Shown here piece by piece: positions 42,599 to 52,513 of a DNA stretch of 64,000 nt. The stretch spans positions 1,672,501 to 1,736,500 of the forward strand of contig NZ_CP064795.1 in assembly GCF_015644725.1 (NCBI RefSeq). The letters are read 5' to 3'. Within the stretch, counting starts at the first letter, position 1; every line of letters starts with the position of its first letter. A program made the translations under genes and the position numbers. Below the pieces are notes generated by a model that saw only the letters and a program-made list of their open reading frames with translations, searched no databases and had not been told where the DNA came from. Source of the stretch: Salinimonas marina (lineage in GTDB: Bacteria; Pseudomonadota; Gammaproteobacteria; Enterobacterales; Alteromonadaceae).

Positions 42599-43306
42599 AT
42601 GTTACTTTCAGACTTTTTTGACCACCTATCTTATGGTGAATTATCCCAACTGGCCATCGGCACCAACGATGTTGGCGCCATAGCCGAGAAAGACTATCCG
42701 CGTGTGACCACATTTGTAAACGGCGGAATGACGCTGTTACACACTATGCTTCGACTTAAAGTAGACCAGGTACTGCTACAAACCAACGCATTACAAAGTC
42801 GCTATGTATTAAGTAAGCAATTTGCGGTTTCCCAATCAGAAGGTGTTGATGCGGGGATCAACCAGTATATACTGGACGAGGTAATGCCCTTTCAAGACAA
42901 CGTGTTAGCTATTGAAACCGTAGTCAACAGTGAAGGCGAACCGTTTAGTATTAACGATACTAACGACCCCGCGTCAGTATTTACGCCTAACCACCGTGAG
43001 ATTCAATTCTATGAACCTAAAGATGCGGTAGTGGCGGTAACCTACCAAGCTAATCACCCCAAGATTAAACCCTACCGTGGTATGAACCCCGATGAGATTG
43101 AGTTAAACATTCCTGACTACTGTATTGATATCCTGGCGAACTATTGCGTAACACGCATGTTGGGAGGCGGTAACAGTGAAAGCCGTCAACTGGCGCAGAT
43201 GTATCAGGGACTTATTTCAACTCAGATTGCTCAGATTGAGCAGCAGGGGCTTATCCAACCCGACATTCCCTCCAACCAACGCATCTGGAAAGACAAATGG
43301 GTATAA
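42599..43306 (+). CDS. Structural/neck protein (N4 gp67-like position)
   Basis: 235 residues, acidic, no enzymatic motif. Its place just after the large terminase matches N4 gp67, a virion protein of the head-tail interface. Assignment rests on synteny. Confidence 0.65.
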   Translation: MLLSDFFDHLSYGELSQLAIGTNDVGAIAEKDYPRVTTFVNGGMTLLHTMLRLKVDQVLLQTNALQSRYVLSKQFAVSQSEGVDAGINQYILDEVMPFQDNVLAIETVVNSEGEPFSINDTNDPASVFTPNHREIQFYEPKDAVVAVTYQANHPKIKPYRGMNPDEIELNIPDYCIDILANYCVTRMLGGGNSESRQLAQMYQGLISTQIAQIEQQGLIQPDIPSNQRIWKDKWV

Positions 43307-43467
43307 AAGCTGATTTTTCCCCGGCGAACGACGGAGCCGTTCATCCGGCACACACCCCAAACATTCACTTTCAAAATACAAGGACAAAGTGGATTATCGA
43401 GACAATATACTCGACACTGGTTGGTTAATTTGTAACGGGAAAAAGACCGTAAGCGTTTTATAAAAGA

Positions 43468-43501
43468 AAAGCGTTAGCCTTGATAAGCTAACGCTTTATT
43501 A
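43468..43501 (+). terminator. Terminator after terminase block
   Basis: AAAGCGTTAGC-CTTGATAA-GCTAACGCTTT followed by ATTATT, an 11-bp stem. Ends the terminase transcript before the holin. Confidence 0.85.
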
Positions 43502-43566
43502 TTGAGAATTCTGTATAGTGCAGGGTGTTTTACTTACCTGATTCCCCCGCTAAAAAGAAGTCCCTA

Positions 43567-43854
43567 ATGTTTGATCATTTGAAAGAAACCCCACCAACGG
43601 TGATCAGTGCAGCCCTTGCAGTCGTCATCTCTATCTTGCGTGTAATCTACGACAAAGAAGAAACGTCCTTCGTTCGTATTCTCCTGGAATCCGCCCTTTG
43701 CGGTGCGCTTGCCGTTGTCGCCGGCAGTGGCGTGACCGCACTAGGACTTGACCAGGATTGGACGATATTTATTGGAGGCTCTATTGGATTTATTGGCTCA
43801 CAAAGTATTCGTGCATACGCTGATTTGTTTTTAAAAAAGAAAGCTAATGAGTAG
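43567..43854 (+). CDS. Holin-like protein (LydA / phage_holin_3 type)
   Basis: 95 residues from ATG 43567 (MFDHLKETPPTVISAALAVV), with AGAAG upstream. Three hydrophobic helices (about 11-27, 44-62, 65-85) and a basic C-terminus, the LydA-family pattern. Would permeabilise the inner membrane at lysis. The only plus-strand gene of the lysis region. Confidence 0.75.
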   Translation: MFDHLKETPPTVISAALAVVISILRVIYDKEETSFVRILLESALCGALAVVAGSGVTALGLDQDWTIFIGGSIGFIGSQSIRAYADLFLKKKANE

Positions 43855-44062
43855 CCGCAGGTTGTAAATTAATCCATCCTTGTACCGCGTCTTCTCCTAC
43901 TAATCCTTCCTTCAACATTTCATTGATGCTTTTACATGTTGAGTCGATAATCCATTCTTCATTCACCCAGCACGCTACCTTACGTTCATCCTTGATTTGA
44001 ATAAGAGCATAGCGTCTTGGAAACGATTTAAATTTCATTTTTTCCATTGGATTTGGGAACAT
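43844..44062 (-). CDS. Hypothetical protein (72 aa), convergent with holin
   Basis: The frame opens at GTG 44137, but a terminator hairpin covers that start, so an internal ATG (44062, or 44047/44038) is more likely. The sequence MFPNPMEKMKFKSFPRRYAL is basic and WVNEEWIIDSTCKSINEML follows. No family recognised; overlaps the holin end by 11 bases. Confidence 0.5.
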   Translation of the reverse strand: MFPNPMEKMKFKSFPRRYALIQIKDERKVACWVNEEWIIDSTCKSINEMLKEGLVGEDAVQGWINLQPAATH

Positions 44063-44128
44063 TCCATTCAACCTGAATAAGTCTCGATTAACAGCATAAG
44101 AATACTTGTAATTGTGCAATTGTAAATA

Positions 44129-44154
44129 AAAACCCACGAAAACGTGGGTTTTTT
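44129..44154. terminator. Bidirectional terminator
   Basis: AACCCACG-AAAA-CGTGGGTT with T run on the plus strand and A run before it, between the 3TM holin gene and the 72-aa gene. Confidence 0.8.
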
Positions 44155-44161
44155 CTATTAC

Positions 44162-44665
44162 TTATTTGGTAGTAATTCTCGAAAGGAGTCCATTTTTGAA
44201 GAGACTTCCCCGAGTCGTACCTACCCAATACGCCACACTTCCTGCCCAAAGAGTAATGAGTTGCCCTCCGAAGAAGCTCACTAACTCTTTGTTATCTACG
44301 GGGATCGTGACAAAAAAGAGCAATCCGCCATACAAAGTAGCCAATAAAGTGAGAATCAAAACAATCACTTTAGGCATTTCAGACTCATCATGGTTCTTTC
44401 GGGCATCCTGACGGTCGGCCGTTTCACTTTGAAAGCCTTTCAAAAGCAGATCTCCAAAATGCTTTTGATTTTCAAATTCCAACTCTCTCAATTTTACTCT
44501 TGAGTCCGGAGAAAGAAGCGCAGTGGATACTGCATCTGGTGTCTCTTTTACTCCCAGGGTACTTGCTATCAGGGTGCCCACGGCTGCGCCGTGTGGCCCC
44601 GCTAACAGGGTTCCGGCCATAGGTGCGTACTCAGCAACTGTTTCCTTTATCTCTTTCCAATTCAT
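44162..44665 (-). CDS. 3TM holin family protein
   Basis: 167 residues from ATG 44665 (MNWKEIKETVAEYAPM). The hydrophobic N-terminal segment LLAGPHGAAVGTLIASTLG, a charged middle, and C-terminal helices VIVLILTLLATLYGGLLFFV and LITLWAGSVAYWVGTTRGS match the 3TM holin (GTA holin) family. The start overlaps the DUF5675 stop as TAATG. Confidence 0.8.
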   Translation of the reverse strand: MNWKEIKETVAEYAPMAGTLLAGPHGAAVGTLIASTLGVKETPDAVSTALLSPDSRVKLRELEFENQKHFGDLLLKGFQSETADRQDARKNHDESEMPKVIVLILTLLATLYGGLLFFVTIPVDNKELVSFFGGQLITLWAGSVAYWVGTTRGSLFKNGLLSRITTK

Positions 44666-45033
44666 TATGATGTAATCCTTAAAACCCAAGAAGCATCCCC
44701 AAACCACTTCAATAATTCATCACACGTATCCTTACTTCTGAATAGTTGCCCGTCCATGTGTGCTTTTCCAAAGGCAATACACCCTTCAAGTTGGGTTACT
44801 CTATTGGCAGGGTGGATTTCGATATGACTACGGTTTGGGACATCTTTTAGGGAATAATACTGGTGGGCGCCCGTGGTGTTCCGGTCCACAATGTAGTCAC
44901 CCTCCGGGACACAAGATAGAAAAGGGAGGTTATCTTTGTCAGGGAGTTCGAGGGAGTATCTAAGAGAACCGTCAGGAAGATAAAGAGTACCGGAAGTATG
45001 TGTTTCCCAGTACGTGCGTTTAAGAATCAGCAT
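44665..45033 (-). CDS. DUF5675 family protein
   Basis: 122 residues: TSGTLYLPDGSLRYSLELPD, CVPEGDYIV, SHIEIHPANR and LEGCIAFGK are the family's conserved blocks. DUF5675 proteins occur in phages, often near holins, and may act on peptidoglycan; this is not established. Coupled to glutaredoxin and holin genes. No other endolysin was found in this window. Confidence 0.8.
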   Translation of the reverse strand: MLILKRTYWETHTSGTLYLPDGSLRYSLELPDKDNLPFLSCVPEGDYIVDRNTTGAHQYYSLKDVPNRSHIEIHPANRVTQLEGCIAFGKAHMDGQLFRSKDTCDELLKWFGDASWVLRITS

Positions 45034-45253
45034 GGTTTAAATACCTCACTAATTCCTGGTACCCGCCAATATGTGTATCGCCCTGGTAGACCTGAGGAAT
45101 AGTACGCAGCCCCTGGTTTTTTATGAAATCCAGTTTGTCTTTTTGTTCTGGGACTTTAATGTCATAATAATCGAAAGGTAATTCTTTTTCGGTAAGTAGC
45201 TCAACTGCTTTCACGCAAAAAGTGCAGCCCTTGGAGCCGTATATAGTCAGCAT
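45020..45253 (-). CDS. Glutaredoxin
   Basis: 77 residues from ATG 45253 (MLTIYGSKGCTFC). Redox motif CTFC, the cis-proline LRTIPQVY and GGYQELVRYL are typical. Could supply electrons to host ribonucleotide reductase during phage DNA synthesis. First gene of the minus-strand island 45253-44162. Confidence 0.88.
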   Translation of the reverse strand: MLTIYGSKGCTFCVKAVELLTEKELPFDYYDIKVPEQKDKLDFIKNQGLRTIPQVYQGDTHIGGYQELVRYLNHADS

Positions 45254-45386
45254 AGGATTTGCCTGTGTGGATGGTTCTGGGGAGTAGGGCATGTGCAATA
45301 CATTGCCCGGATAGGGCCGGTCTTCCCGGCCCACAGAAAGTACCTTTTACCCCGCCAAAAGTAAACCCTTCCCTTATAGGTTATCT

Positions 45387-45728
45387 ATGAAACCACTTCC
45401 TAAGCTATACACCAATAGTCACTATCCTTTGACATTGATTTACAAGGATAAAGACGGTGTACCTATCGACATAACCGGCTACACCGCAAAACTGGTGATT
45501 CGCCGTTCTCTCTATACCACCCCGGAGATTGAAAAAACCGCCACTATCGGAGGACTTGACGGAGAAATTACCTTTACGGTTGAGCCTGCAGATACCGTAG
45601 ATATTTTGGAGGCCGATGTGGACGCAGCCAAGTATCTGATGGGTGCAGTAATGACCGATACTGCGGGTAAGACACTCACCATCCTCCAGTCTCAGATTGA
45701 AGTTCGCCGGAACATCGTCCAATCCTAA
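45387..45728 (+). CDS. Small virion-type protein (BppU N-terminal-like fold)
   Basis: 113 residues: DKDGVPIDITGYTAKLVIRR and ITFTVEPADT resemble the N-terminal domain of baseplate/fibre adaptor proteins. It is placed directly before the long fibre gene, so it may attach the fibre. Confidence 0.6.
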   Translation: MKPLPKLYTNSHYPLTLIYKDKDGVPIDITGYTAKLVIRRSLYTTPEIEKTATIGGLDGEITFTVEPADTVDILEADVDAAKYLMGAVMTDTAGKTLTILQSQIEVRRNIVQS

Positions 45729-45740
45729 ATAGGGTCCCCT

Positions 45741-48700
45741 ATGAACAACGATAACTTTCATGTAGTACATGAGGTATCGCCGGACGAGGTAGTCGTGGAT
45801 GAGAATCATCACGAAATCGTAGTTAACACGGCGAACCCGACACAAGAAATCGGTGACACAACCCACATCATCACCATTCAGGCAGACGATCCCGTCAGTC
45901 TGTACCAACCAAACCGTGGTGGGGACGGGTATTTCACCAATACCGACCCAGACACCACGGTATTTAGCGGAGGCGTAGCCGAACGCGGCTTTACCCAGGT
46001 CAGATTGTCCTGGATTGAGTTAAATGTTCCTCCTCATCACTCTCATACAGAAATACTTCGGGCTACCGTGAACGATCCGGCCGCAGCCATTCCGGTCGGT
46101 ACCTCGTTAGAACAGGCTTACGTGGATACAGTGGAACCTGGCCAGAGTTACTTCTATTGGCTCCAGGGTTTTACCCATTTTGGGGAGTCCACGCCGGTCA
46201 GTGACAGTATCCCGGCAGCCAGTAGCACCGACCAGGCAGCTATCCTTCAATTCCTTGGTTTAGACGAGGTGGTAAACGAGCTTGTACGCCTTGAGGCAGA
46301 CATTGATGCCTACGGTAGTACATCACGACTATATTTGGACGAACTCGCTGCACAGAACCTCTCGGAAGCGCTCAAGTTAATTAATGATACTATCCTGACG
46401 GTGAATGCCAACCTCGTTCAGATAGAGGAAACCCTGGGATTAGCCAGTTCCACCGCGATTGCCACGCTGAACGAGCAGATCAGCATACTATTGACAGATA
46501 GCGAAGCGCGGGTTGCTCAGATAAATGCGCTGACCGCCCAGATGAATTCGGAAACCACTACCCGTACATCTGAGATAAGCCGTATTGATTCGGTCTTGGT
46601 TACAACCGATGCCGCTATCAGTACGGCAACGGAGGAGCTTACTGCCCTGATACAAGGTGAGGGGGTGACCCGGGCAGCAGCGCTGCTTTCGGAACGTAAG
46701 GCCGCGGTTACACGAGAAGGCGTCATAGCTTCTGCGGTAGACAGTTTATCTGCGTCCGTACAGGAGGGGCTGGACCAAGTGGATGCAGACATTTCGTTGG
46801 AACGCAGTACGCGAGCCACTGAACATGCCTCCCTTGCACAGCAGATCTTTGATATATCTACTGGCTTTGACACGGCACACACCTCCCTGGATGCCCGTAT
46901 TACGAACGAGTCCACCGCTCGGTCCAATGCAGATACTGCATTGGCCAGTGACATTACCGCTTTGACTGCCACGGTAAACGATGGCCTGAACCAGGTGAAC
47001 GCAGACGTAGACAACCGTTTCACGGTAATGACCTCGGCGTATGATGCGTATGCTGACAGTATTTTAACGCTGGAAGCCAATTACCAGGGGATAACCGATT
47101 CTGTCACTACCACTAATGCGGCATTAAATCAGGAGTCAATTACCCGTGCAGATGCAGATAGCGCATTAACAACCAGTCTCAATACACTGGAAAGTTCCTA
47201 CAATACGTTTGTCAGTTCCACTAATGCGGCCATTTATGAGGAGCAAACAACCAGGGCTGACGCAGACCAAGTCAATGCCCAGGCGGTCACCGATTTATCA
47301 GCCAAGATGGATTCAGACATTGGTACTGCACTGGCTTCTGCCAAAGACCACACCAATGCCTCGGTCGGTTACTGTACGATTGCCGGCGAGCTGACGACTG
47401 ATACCGACAAAACCACCTGTGAAGCTAATGGTGGTACCTGGGTTAAGTTACCATTGGCTCAGGCATTGGATCAGGTCAGTATCTCGTTTACGGATAGCTA
47501 TTCTCAACCGGTTACCGGTACAGTTGGTAGCTTGTTTGAGGTCATGGCCAATGAATTGAACGAGTTAGATGCCCGGGCGTTCTTTGGCCTGGATATTAAC
47601 AATCGTATCACTGGATTGGTGGTCACCGACGGCACCGGTAACCAAAGTGTCAGCAAGGTGGATTTGATTGGTAGTCAGGTCAACATTTTGCACGATGACA
47701 CCATGGAGCCGTTTGTCAGCTTTGATACGGTGAATCGCCGTGGAGTTATCCGGGGCCAGTTAATCTTGACTGACGGCACAACCATCACTGACCAGGCTGA
47801 TATCCAGGGTGCGGATGGTTCACCTGGTGCCGGCTTTTACACCATAGTTAACTCAAATGGGGTATTCCCGGCCAACAGTACCGCCACCAATGATTACACT
47901 GTACTGACGGGTCACGCGCCCATTAACCACACACACTTGACTTACACCAATGAAGCACGTACCGCCAGTCAAACAAGGCGGTTTGATGGTATTAGTTGGG
48001 TAGAACCTACACTAGTGGTCAACGGAGATGCGCTTGTCCTCGGTACCATTACTTCACAACATATTGTGACAGGTGCTGTCCAGACAGATCACCTGGCGTC
48101 CAAGGCAATCACAGCAGAGAAGGTAGATGTAACTAACCTATTCGCCCAGAACATTGATATATCTGGGAGATTAAAATCTGTTAATGGTGTGGATGAAGTA
48201 GTAATAAGCGGTGGTGGCGGGCGCCTTATTGATGCCACCGTGGGTGGGGAAACTGTTTTTCGTGTTGGCAGTGGGACGGGATTACTAAACGGTACCTGGA
48301 TACTCCCTGCAAGCATATACAAAGACAGCTTAAGTCAAGAGGTTATCGACTTTATCCTCAGTCAGGTAGGAACCTCTACAGGTGGGGTTCGGTCCTCTAA
48401 AATCAAACCTATTCTCCAACAGGCTTATCCTCTCGAAGCACTTGATCACGGTACGTCCCCGATAACTGTCACGTTACAGGCTACGGCTACGGACAGCTCA
48501 AGTACAATGAAGGCCCAGGCCCAACTAACTGCCAAGATATATCGGGACGATACCCTTATCCGCACCGTCACCGGACAAGCCGATATGGAAACGTACAATG
48601 AAAGTGAGCCCGGCTCTACAACCTATGTACGCGGCTTCAATATGTACGAAAGCTTTGAAGACTTTACTGCACCGGATAACGGAACCTTTGTATATAAAGT

Positions 48701-50426
48701 TGTGTTTAGTGACATGTCAGCGGATTTCCCGAGCAATAATTCTGCGACATTTAGTGTCTCTGAGGACGGGGCTGGCGGTGGTTCCGGTGGTGGTTCTGGT
48801 GGTGATGCGACTACGTTGGATGGTTTGGACTCTACCCAGTTCCTACGTTCTGATATATCTACAATCTATCAAGACAACGGTGGTGGCTTACGTTTCGTGG
48901 GTTCTGCTAACCGTGGTTATGTGCAGGGGCTTGACGCAAACGGCAACAACGGTGAGTTGTGGTTGACGGGCCTTGGCGGAAGTCCCGCACGTGGAATCAC
49001 ACTTAAAGGTGATCTGATATATGTAGACGGGTTAACTGAGACAGTCAAAGGTTTGATGTACAAATCACCTGTCAATTCTAGCGCAGCGGTTAGTACATAC
49101 ATCAATACTAACAACTGGCTTCAATACCGGTTTGGGGGAACATCAGATGTAGTGGGGATGCTCTTAACAAACTATGACACGGAGACATTACGGCTGCTGC
49201 GTAACGGTGACATTGAGATGGTCGGTGACAATCCTGAGATTCGATTCCAGCCACGCGGTGCAAATGATTATGCAGGCATCCGTGTCGCAGCGGGTTCGGG
49301 TAATGATGGTTATTTCGAGTTTTGGACTTCTGATGATTACAACGAGCCGTTCGTCTGGCGTTCTTATGATGTAGGGAATTTGGGCACGGGTTCGTATCGG
49401 GAATGGATGAAACTCGACCAGTATGGGCTGACCTTGGATGGCGGGACTAACACAACACTGACAGTTCTGTCAGATGATAGTGGCGAGTCTGTCCTGAACT
49501 TGATTGGTAGCAGCCAAGGAACAGGCCGCGTGTATGTGGGGCAGTCGCTAGCGTATGGAGGCGGTTTTGAGTACAACGGGGACGGTGCGCCTAGTAGTTC
49601 ATCCCCGCTGAATGACAGGGTTAGTTTCTTTCGCCGTAGCAATGGCGTGAACACAGAAGTCATGAGCTACTACTACAATGGGGGGCCGGTTACATTTACT
49701 GAACACCCTGCGGTTGGTGACGACATATTAATGACCCAAAAGAACAAGAACGGTTACTACGGTCTAATGTCGGGATCAACTGACGGTAATTGGGTGCGTA
49801 CCACTGCTAATGGCCTTATCCCGTATCAGTCCGGCGGGACTAGTGCGCTGGGTACATCTGGCTGGCCGTTCCATGACCTGCACACGAAGAACGGTCACAT
49901 AGACGAACTCAATACTGAGCATATTGAACTACGTAGCGGGGGTGCTGAGTCCAACATAGACATTGTAGGCAGTAGCGGCCAGTACGGTCGGGTTTGGTAT
50001 CGGGACAGCGACAATCGTTTCGGTTTCTACCTGCATGACGGTAGCGGTATCAGTACCCGCCTTTACTGGCGCGGTGACCTTGACCGATGGACATATACTG
50101 GTGAGGCGTGGGGGCCGGACTTCATTGCGACCTCTGACCGGCGCATTAAGTCTGACATCAGGTTGATCGGTAACGCACTCGCTAAAGTCGATCAGCTTAA
50201 CGGCTACACATATCATCAAGACCAACTAGGCCAATACAAAGCTGGACTAATCGCACAGGAGCTTGAAGCTGTTCTACCCGAATCAGTTACTACCAGTGAT
50301 GAAGGCGAGAAGCTAAAGAGTATCAGCTTGTCAGGCCCTGTGGCGTTACTGGTTGAAGCTGTGAAGGAAATTAAAGCTAAAGTGGATGCACAACAGCGTG
50401 CGATTGACCAGTGGGGTAACGCCTAA
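45741..50426 (+). CDS. Long tail fibre / appendage protein with S74 chaperone
   Basis: 1561 residues. N-terminal fibronectin-like part, then long heptad-rich repeats (TRADADSALTTSL and similar, about 250-540), a glycine-rich linker (GGGSGGGSGG, about 1010), beta-structured receptor domains and a C-terminal intramolecular chaperone: TSDRRIKSDIRLI with catalytic S-D, then AGLIAQELEAVLPE. The S74 domain trimerises and cleaves itself off. Probable receptor-binding fibre. Confidence 0.9.
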   Translation: MNNDNFHVVHEVSPDEVVVDENHHEIVVNTANPTQEIGDTTHIITIQADDPVSLYQPNRGGDGYFTNTDPDTTVFSGGVAERGFTQVRLSWIELNVPPHHSHTEILRATVNDPAAAIPVGTSLEQAYVDTVEPGQSYFYWLQGFTHFGESTPVSDSIPAASSTDQAAILQFLGLDEVVNELVRLEADIDAYGSTSRLYLDELAAQNLSEALKLINDTILTVNANLVQIEETLGLASSTAIATLNEQISILLTDSEARVAQINALTAQMNSETTTRTSEISRIDSVLVTTDAAISTATEELTALIQGEGVTRAAALLSERKAAVTREGVIASAVDSLSASVQEGLDQVDADISLERSTRATEHASLAQQIFDISTGFDTAHTSLDARITNESTARSNADTALASDITALTATVNDGLNQVNADVDNRFTVMTSAYDAYADSILTLEANYQGITDSVTTTNAALNQESITRADADSALTTSLNTLESSYNTFVSSTNAAIYEEQTTRADADQVNAQAVTDLSAKMDSDIGTALASAKDHTNASVGYCTIAGELTTDTDKTTCEANGGTWVKLPLAQALDQVSISFTDSYSQPVTGTVGSLFEVMANELNELDARAFFGLDINNRITGLVVTDGTGNQSVSKVDLIGSQVNILHDDTMEPFVSFDTVNRRGVIRGQLILTDGTTITDQADIQGADGSPGAGFYTIVNSNGVFPANSTATNDYTVLTGHAPINHTHLTYTNEARTASQTRRFDGISWVEPTLVVNGDALVLGTITSQHIVTGAVQTDHLASKAITAEKVDVTNLFAQNIDISGRLKSVNGVDEVVISGGGGRLIDATVGGETVFRVGSGTGLLNGTWILPASIYKDSLSQEVIDFILSQVGTSTGGVRSSKIKPILQQAYPLEALDHGTSPITVTLQATATDSSSTMKAQAQLTAKIYRDDTLIRTVTGQADMETYNESEPGSTTYVRGFNMYESFEDFTAPDNGTFVYKVVFSDMSADFPSNNSATFSVSEDGAGGGSGGGSGGDATTLDGLDSTQFLRSDISTIYQDNGGGLRFVGSANRGYVQGLDANGNNGELWLTGLGGSPARGITLKGDLIYVDGLTETVKGLMYKSPVNSSAAVSTYINTNNWLQYRFGGTSDVVGMLLTNYDTETLRLLRNGDIEMVGDNPEIRFQPRGANDYAGIRVAAGSGNDGYFEFWTSDDYNEPFVWRSYDVGNLGTGSYREWMKLDQYGLTLDGGTNTTLTVLSDDSGESVLNLIGSSQGTGRVYVGQSLAYGGGFEYNGDGAPSSSSPLNDRVSFFRRSNGVNTEVMSYYYNGGPVTFTEHPAVGDDILMTQKNKNGYYGLMSGSTDGNWVRTTANGLIPYQSGGTSALGTSGWPFHDLHTKNGHIDELNTEHIELRSGGAESNIDIVGSSGQYGRVWYRDSDNRFGFYLHDGSGISTRLYWRGDLDRWTYTGEAWGPDFIATSDRRIKSDIRLIGNALAKVDQLNGYTYHQDQLGQYKAGLIAQELEAVLPESVTTSDEGEKLKSISLSGPVALLVEAVKEIKAKVDAQQRAIDQWGNA

Positions 50427-51583
50427 TGGCTAACTATAACGTCCGAGTGGAGTATGACTTTGAAACAGATAAGATATACGTCACCCCAGGTGAGGTGGAC
50501 TGGCTAAAAGGAGGCGATAAACTCACTTTCGTAGACGGTGGGTACGCGTCCGACTTGCAGGTTGACTGGTTTGAAACTGACTACTGGAACCACGGAACAG
50601 GGACGATAGGTGCCGGGGGTTACACGCTACGCAGACACGTAGGAGAAACTGACACCTTACGTATCCGCTGTAGGGGCAAGACGGTCTACATAGTCACTCG
50701 CCGTAGGAACAAAGACACCTACCCCGACTCGTTCAACTTCCCAAGCCAGTCGGGTCTTGACCCCAAGGTCATGTACAGCGCCACGGCTAATATCACTGGC
50801 ACAAACTATCCGGCGCAGGTGACGATCAAGCACACTAAGGCTGACGGTAGCGTGACCACAACCAACAAGGGGGTACATTCAAGTGGGACATTCACCTTCT
50901 GGTTCACCGCGCCTTACGACTATGACCTGACAGACACGTTCGAGGTGGACTTTGGAGGACGTAAGGACACGTTCACAGTATCCACTAAGAAGTGGCCTAC
51001 CGTGGACCAAAAAGTCAACTTCCCTCACACCAGTCCCCCTTTCGGGCTACGGGATATAGGTGAGTTTTTCGGGTGGAACGGGACTCATCCAAAACTTACA
51101 GAATTCTATCGTGGTGGTGGACTCGTCCCCAGTATCGAACAGAATCAGGGCATTCCCCGGAGCGGTAGGATTAAGATAACGGATTTTGTAGGCTGTGCCT
51201 CTGCACTGTACTTCATTTACCGTCCGGGTTATAAAAGGGTAGAAGAAAATACCCTAAACGCAGCGTATACCCGTTCCCTCACCTGGAACGTTTTGACGGA
51301 TTACACAGTGGGTTATGGGGCAACTGCCAATGATCTTGAATATAGGTACACAATAAACCGGGAGGATAACTGGGGTAACAATGACTTTACCTTTACGTCC
51401 CGTACTGGCTCTCCAGGTACATGGAGTCCCACCAATACTTGGGTCAAGGTAGAAGGGCACGGTCCTATGAATACCGAGCGGATTTACTCAGGTACAATCA
51501 CGTTTTATGTACGAAACCGGCAAAATAATAGCTGGAGTATTTCCGTGAATGTACCGTTTGATATTATATTTAGCGGCCCGTAA
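50426..51583 (+). CDS. Virion-associated protein after fibre (385 aa)
   Basis: Overlaps the fibre stop by one base (TAATG). Beta-rich with aromatic and glycine residues (WFETDYWNHGTGTIGAGGYT); possible Ig-like domains. Likely a minor tail or appendage protein; no family recognised. Confidence 0.6.
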   Translation: MANYNVRVEYDFETDKIYVTPGEVDWLKGGDKLTFVDGGYASDLQVDWFETDYWNHGTGTIGAGGYTLRRHVGETDTLRIRCRGKTVYIVTRRRNKDTYPDSFNFPSQSGLDPKVMYSATANITGTNYPAQVTIKHTKADGSVTTTNKGVHSSGTFTFWFTAPYDYDLTDTFEVDFGGRKDTFTVSTKKWPTVDQKVNFPHTSPPFGLRDIGEFFGWNGTHPKLTEFYRGGGLVPSIEQNQGIPRSGRIKITDFVGCASALYFIYRPGYKRVEENTLNAAYTRSLTWNVLTDYTVGYGATANDLEYRYTINREDNWGNNDFTFTSRTGSPGTWSPTNTWVKVEGHGPMNTERIYSGTITFYVRNRQNNSWSISVNVPFDIIFSGP

Positions 51584-51674
51584 ACCCTCTTTACTCCTTG
51601 TACAGTTAATAGCATAATTTACTTCCCTTCTGTGCAGCATTGCGCTGCACACACCCACTACAGAGAAAACCATC

Positions 51675-52082
51675 ATGTTAACTTCACTTACGTTTACCGA
51701 TCCCCAGGGTCAATCCTACACGGATGCCGTTGTTGCTGTTCAACAGGCAACCTATGACCACAGTTGGCGCGGCAATGAACACGAAAAATTCACGAACCCC
51801 TTTGATAAAGCTGGCTCAACTGGTAATGTGACGTCTTCGGATGATGCCAGTGAAAACATTACCCTTCGTATTTCATTTGTGTATTGGCCAACCCAGGCCG
51901 CTTACGATGCGAATAATCTCCCCTATCCCCTGGCTAATACCACCCCTGCAGCAAACTCTGAATACGAATTCCGTATCTTTGCTGATGAGTTAAGTAAGCC
52001 CAAATATACATCACTCACACTTGAGCAAAAATGTGAGCAGTACTTTACTGATGAAGTACTTCCTACCTTACAACCCTCTTAA
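51675..52082 (+). CDS. Hypothetical late protein (135 aa)
   Basis: MLTSLTFTDPQGQSYTDAVV, beta-rich, ending LEQKCEQYFTDEVLP. Resembles small virion proteins found near fibre genes. Separated from the previous gene by 91 bases. Confidence 0.6.
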   Translation: MLTSLTFTDPQGQSYTDAVVAVQQATYDHSWRGNEHEKFTNPFDKAGSTGNVTSSDDASENITLRISFVYWPTQAAYDANNLPYPLANTTPAANSEYEFRIFADELSKPKYTSLTLEQKCEQYFTDEVLPTLQPS

Positions 52083-52291
52083 TGGACCTCCCCATGACTA
52101 ATGAACAAAAAGCCGTGGCATTTGATGCCTATACTGCACTACAAGCCCAACTGAACAACGCTAACAATCAAATCCAGCAAACCATGCCTGTAATCCAGGC
52201 CGTGGCGCAAATGGTAGGCGCCACCGAAGGTACTAAACTGGAAGACTTGCCCAACATGCTAAAACAAAAGTTGGCGGAAAAACCGGCATAA
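52082..52291 (+). CDS. Hypothetical late protein (69 aa)
   Basis: Helical, Q/N-rich (LQAQLNNANNQIQQTMPVIQ). Starts at ATG 52082, overlapping the previous stop by one base; ATG 52094 is an alternative. The 220 bases after it hold a GCCGG-TGAAG-CCGGC hairpin and no gene. Confidence 0.55.
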   Translation: MDLPMTNEQKAVAFDAYTALQAQLNNANNQIQQTMPVIQAVAQMVGATEGTKLEDLPNMLKQKLAEKPA

Positions 52292-52513
52292 ATCCCCGTA
52301 TACCGCGCCGGTGAAGCCGGCAGCGGTAGTTTAAGCCCTGAAAAACATCAATCTTACTTATCATACTAATTTATTAGTTTTCTACCCTATCTAGTTGATT
52401 CCTCGGAAATAAGCACCTCCTTTGCTTGCCACGCGATCCCCGACATAGTTTAATCATCGTGTTCTTGGTTACCCGCAAGAATCAACTTACCTGCCAATAA
52501 GTTGCCCCCTCAG

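Noticed and set aside
45020..45334. Longer glutaredoxin frame
   Set aside because: The glutaredoxin fold begins at MLTIYGSKG (45253); the upstream codons are proline/arginine-rich leader sequence.
46517..47080. 187-codon minus-strand frame opposite the fibre gene
   Set aside because: Serine/alanine/valine-rich shadow caused by the repetitive fibre codons; the plus-strand frame is convincing.
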